From: Streptomyces sp. MMG1533
GTDB lineage: Bacteria > Actinomycetota > Actinomycetes > Streptomycetales > Streptomycetaceae
Assembly (NCBI RefSeq): GCF_001279775.1
Contig: NZ_LGDG01000064.1
Span: 1-6,668, forward strand
Direction of reading: 5' to 3'
DNA length: 6,668 nt
Shown here: one piece after another, positions 5,678 through 6,668 of the stretch
Position numbering within the stretch: position 1 is the stretch's first letter
How the letters are laid out: each line of letters begins with the position of its first letter
The notes under the pieces: model-generated
What the model was told of the DNA's origin: nothing
What the model saw: the letters and a program-made list of their open reading frames with translations, nothing else
Databases searched by the model: none
Position numbers and translations under genes: made by a program

Positions 5678-6592
5678 ATGACCTCCGTATCTCCTGCTCC
5701 CGCACGCCCGGGCCGCCGCCGGAGGCCGTCGCCGCGCCGGATCGGCCTGCACGCGGCACGCATCGTGCTCGCGCTGTTCTTCGCGTTCCCGATCGTCTTC
5801 ATGCTGGTGTCGTCGCTCAAGCCCGACGAGCAGATCTTCGGCGACCTGGACGGCATCAAGGCGTTCCTGCCGGTCGGCCACCTGTCCCTGGACAACTACA
5901 CCGGAGTCTTCGACCGGGTGCCCGCCGTCCGGTTCCTGCTCAACTCCGTCGGGACGTCCGTCATCACCGTGGCGCTGAGCATCTTCATCAACAGCCTCGC
6001 GGCGTTCGCCCTGTCCCGGATGCGGTGGCGCGGCAAGAAGATCGTGCTCACCGCCGTGATCGCGACACTGATCGTGCCGTTTGAGACCTACGCCCTGCCG
6101 ATGGTCTGGTGGGTCAACAAACTGCCCTGGCTGCAATTGGACGGCGGCCGTCTCATCGTGACCGAGGGCTGGCTGGACACCTACCAGGTGCAGATCCTGC
6201 CCTTCGTCGGCAACGCCCTGTTCATCTTCCTGTTCCACCAGTACTTCCAGAGCATCCCCAAGGAACTCGACGAAGCGGCGGTCCTCGACGGGGCGAGTTG
6301 GTTCGGCATCTACCGGCGCATCGTCATGCCGCTGTCCGGTCCGGCGATCGCCACGGTGGCCATCCTGGCCTTCCTGCCGATGTGGAACGCCTACCTGTGG
6401 CCGCTGATGGTCGTCCAGAGCGAGGACCTGCGGCCGGTCATGATCGGCATCGACTACTTCGTCCAGACCAACCCCTCCTGGGGCGAGATCATGGCCTACT
6501 CGTCGATGATCACCGTGCCGGTGCTCGCCCTGTTCGTGGCCTTCCAGCGGGCCTTCGTCGGCAGCATCGCCTCCAGCGGCGTCAAGGGCTGA
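5678..6592 (+). CDS. Sugar ABC transporter permease, MalG/UgpE-like
   Basis: This 304-residue permease is the partner of the preceding one. After a basic N-terminus rich in Arg and Pro (residues 10-21), membrane segments lie at about 27-46, 89-113, 122-142, 171-190, 223-246 and 274-292. The EAA loop is clear: KELDEAAVLDGASWFGIYRR with Glu199 and Gly205, followed by IVMPLSGPAIAT. The ending in a short polar tail (SGVKG) is normal for the MalG type. The ATG is one base after the previous gene's TGA, and AAGGA at 5668-5672 lies inside that gene's end, so the two are translationally coupled and made in equal amounts. Its substrate specificity cannot be read from sequence and is inferred from the GH32 neighbour. 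Confidence 0.95.
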   Translation: MTSVSPAPARPGRRRRPSPRRIGLHAARIVLALFFAFPIVFMLVSSLKPDEQIFGDLDGIKAFLPVGHLSLDNYTGVFDRVPAVRFLLNSVGTSVITVALSIFINSLAAFALSRMRWRGKKIVLTAVIATLIVPFETYALPMVWWVNKLPWLQLDGGRLIVTEGWLDTYQVQILPFVGNALFIFLFHQYFQSIPKELDEAAVLDGASWFGIYRRIVMPLSGPAIATVAILAFLPMWNAYLWPLMVVQSEDLRPVMIGIDYFVQTNPSWGEIMAYSSMITVPVLALFVAFQRAFVGSIASSGVKG

Positions 6593-6595
6593 CCC

Positions 6596-6640
6596 CGCAG
6601 GGCCCGCGCCCGCCCTCACGTCTCCGTGCCACCCCCTGCG
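6596..6640 (+). promoter_or_regulatory. Weak stem with long loop after the last permease
   Basis: CGCAGGG (6596-6602) is complementary to CCCTGCG (6634-6640) across a 31-base loop. It could reduce read-through into the next gene, but a 7-bp G/C stem with so long a loop may be chance in DNA of this composition. Confidence 0.2.
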
Positions 6641-6654
6641 CCTCGCGCACCCTT

Positions 6655-6668
6655 GGAAAGGCCCCGTG
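6655..6668 (+). promoter_or_regulatory. Ribosome-binding site and probable GTG start of the next gene
   Basis: GGAAAGG at 6655-6661 is followed after 4 bases by GTG on the last three bases of the window (6666-6668). The spacing is slightly short but acceptable. A further gene of the importer operon probably begins here, 73 bases after the permease stop. In comparable actinobacterial loci this place often holds an intracellular or secreted sugar hydrolase such as another GH32, but nothing of the coding sequence is visible. Confidence 0.5.

Noticed and set aside
4738..5895. Long open frame on the minus strand (385 codons) opposite the first permease
   Set aside because: Its product is low-complexity, rich in Asp, Gly, His and Arg, with no domain. 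It is the antisense shadow typical of high-GC DNA over two convincing membrane-protein genes.
5657..6619. Long open frame on the minus strand (320 codons) opposite the second permease
   Set aside because: Same reason: a charged, repetitive composition with no recognisable fold, fully explained by the codon bias of the + strand permease.

Overview
The window looks like actinobacterial, most likely Streptomyces, chromosomal DNA. It is GC-rich throughout, with strong third-position G/C bias and GTG starts on several genes. It also has a Streptomyces-style sugar ABC importer that carries no ATPase gene. All genes I can support lie on the + strand. I read it as part of a fructan (levan/inulin) or sucrose utilisation locus: secreted hydrolysis outside the cell, a LacI-family regulator, and an importer for the released sugars.

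Layout: (1) 1-1708 is the 3' part of a glycoside hydrolase family 32 (GH32) fructan hydrolase, cut by the left edge. Its propeller is interrupted before the last blade by an accessory module that is itself interrupted by a second copy of the same module. (2) 1761-2054 is a small ABM-fold (YgiN-like) monooxygenase-type protein, followed by a terminator-like hairpin at 2055-2091. (3) 2093-2196 is a short regulatory gap with a TTGACA-type promoter candidate and an 18-bp imperfect palindrome just before the next start. (4) 2197-3231 is the LacI-family regulator. (5) 3232-3328 holds two perfect hairpins placed end to end (3261-3283, 3284-3307). (6) 3329-4636 is a lipoprotein sugar-binding protein. 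(7) 4637-4719 holds a long, nearly perfect hairpin (4650-4697). (8) 4720-5676 and 5678-6592 are two coupled MalF/MalG-type permeases. (9) 6593-6668 is a short leader ending in a ribosome-binding site and a GTG on the last three bases, probably the start of another gene of the operon.

Working model (inference): the GH32 enzyme releases fructose, sucrose or fructo-oligosaccharides outside the cell. The lipoprotein captures them and the two permeases import them, powered by an ATPase encoded elsewhere (MsiK is the shared ATPase known in Streptomyces). The LacI-type repressor senses a sugar and controls itself and probably its neighbours. The hairpin between the binding-protein and permease genes fits the usual need for much more binding protein than permease.

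The most unusual feature is the domain-within-a-homologous-domain insertion in the GH32 enzyme. I see no tRNA, rRNA, CRISPR array, insertion sequence or phage gene.
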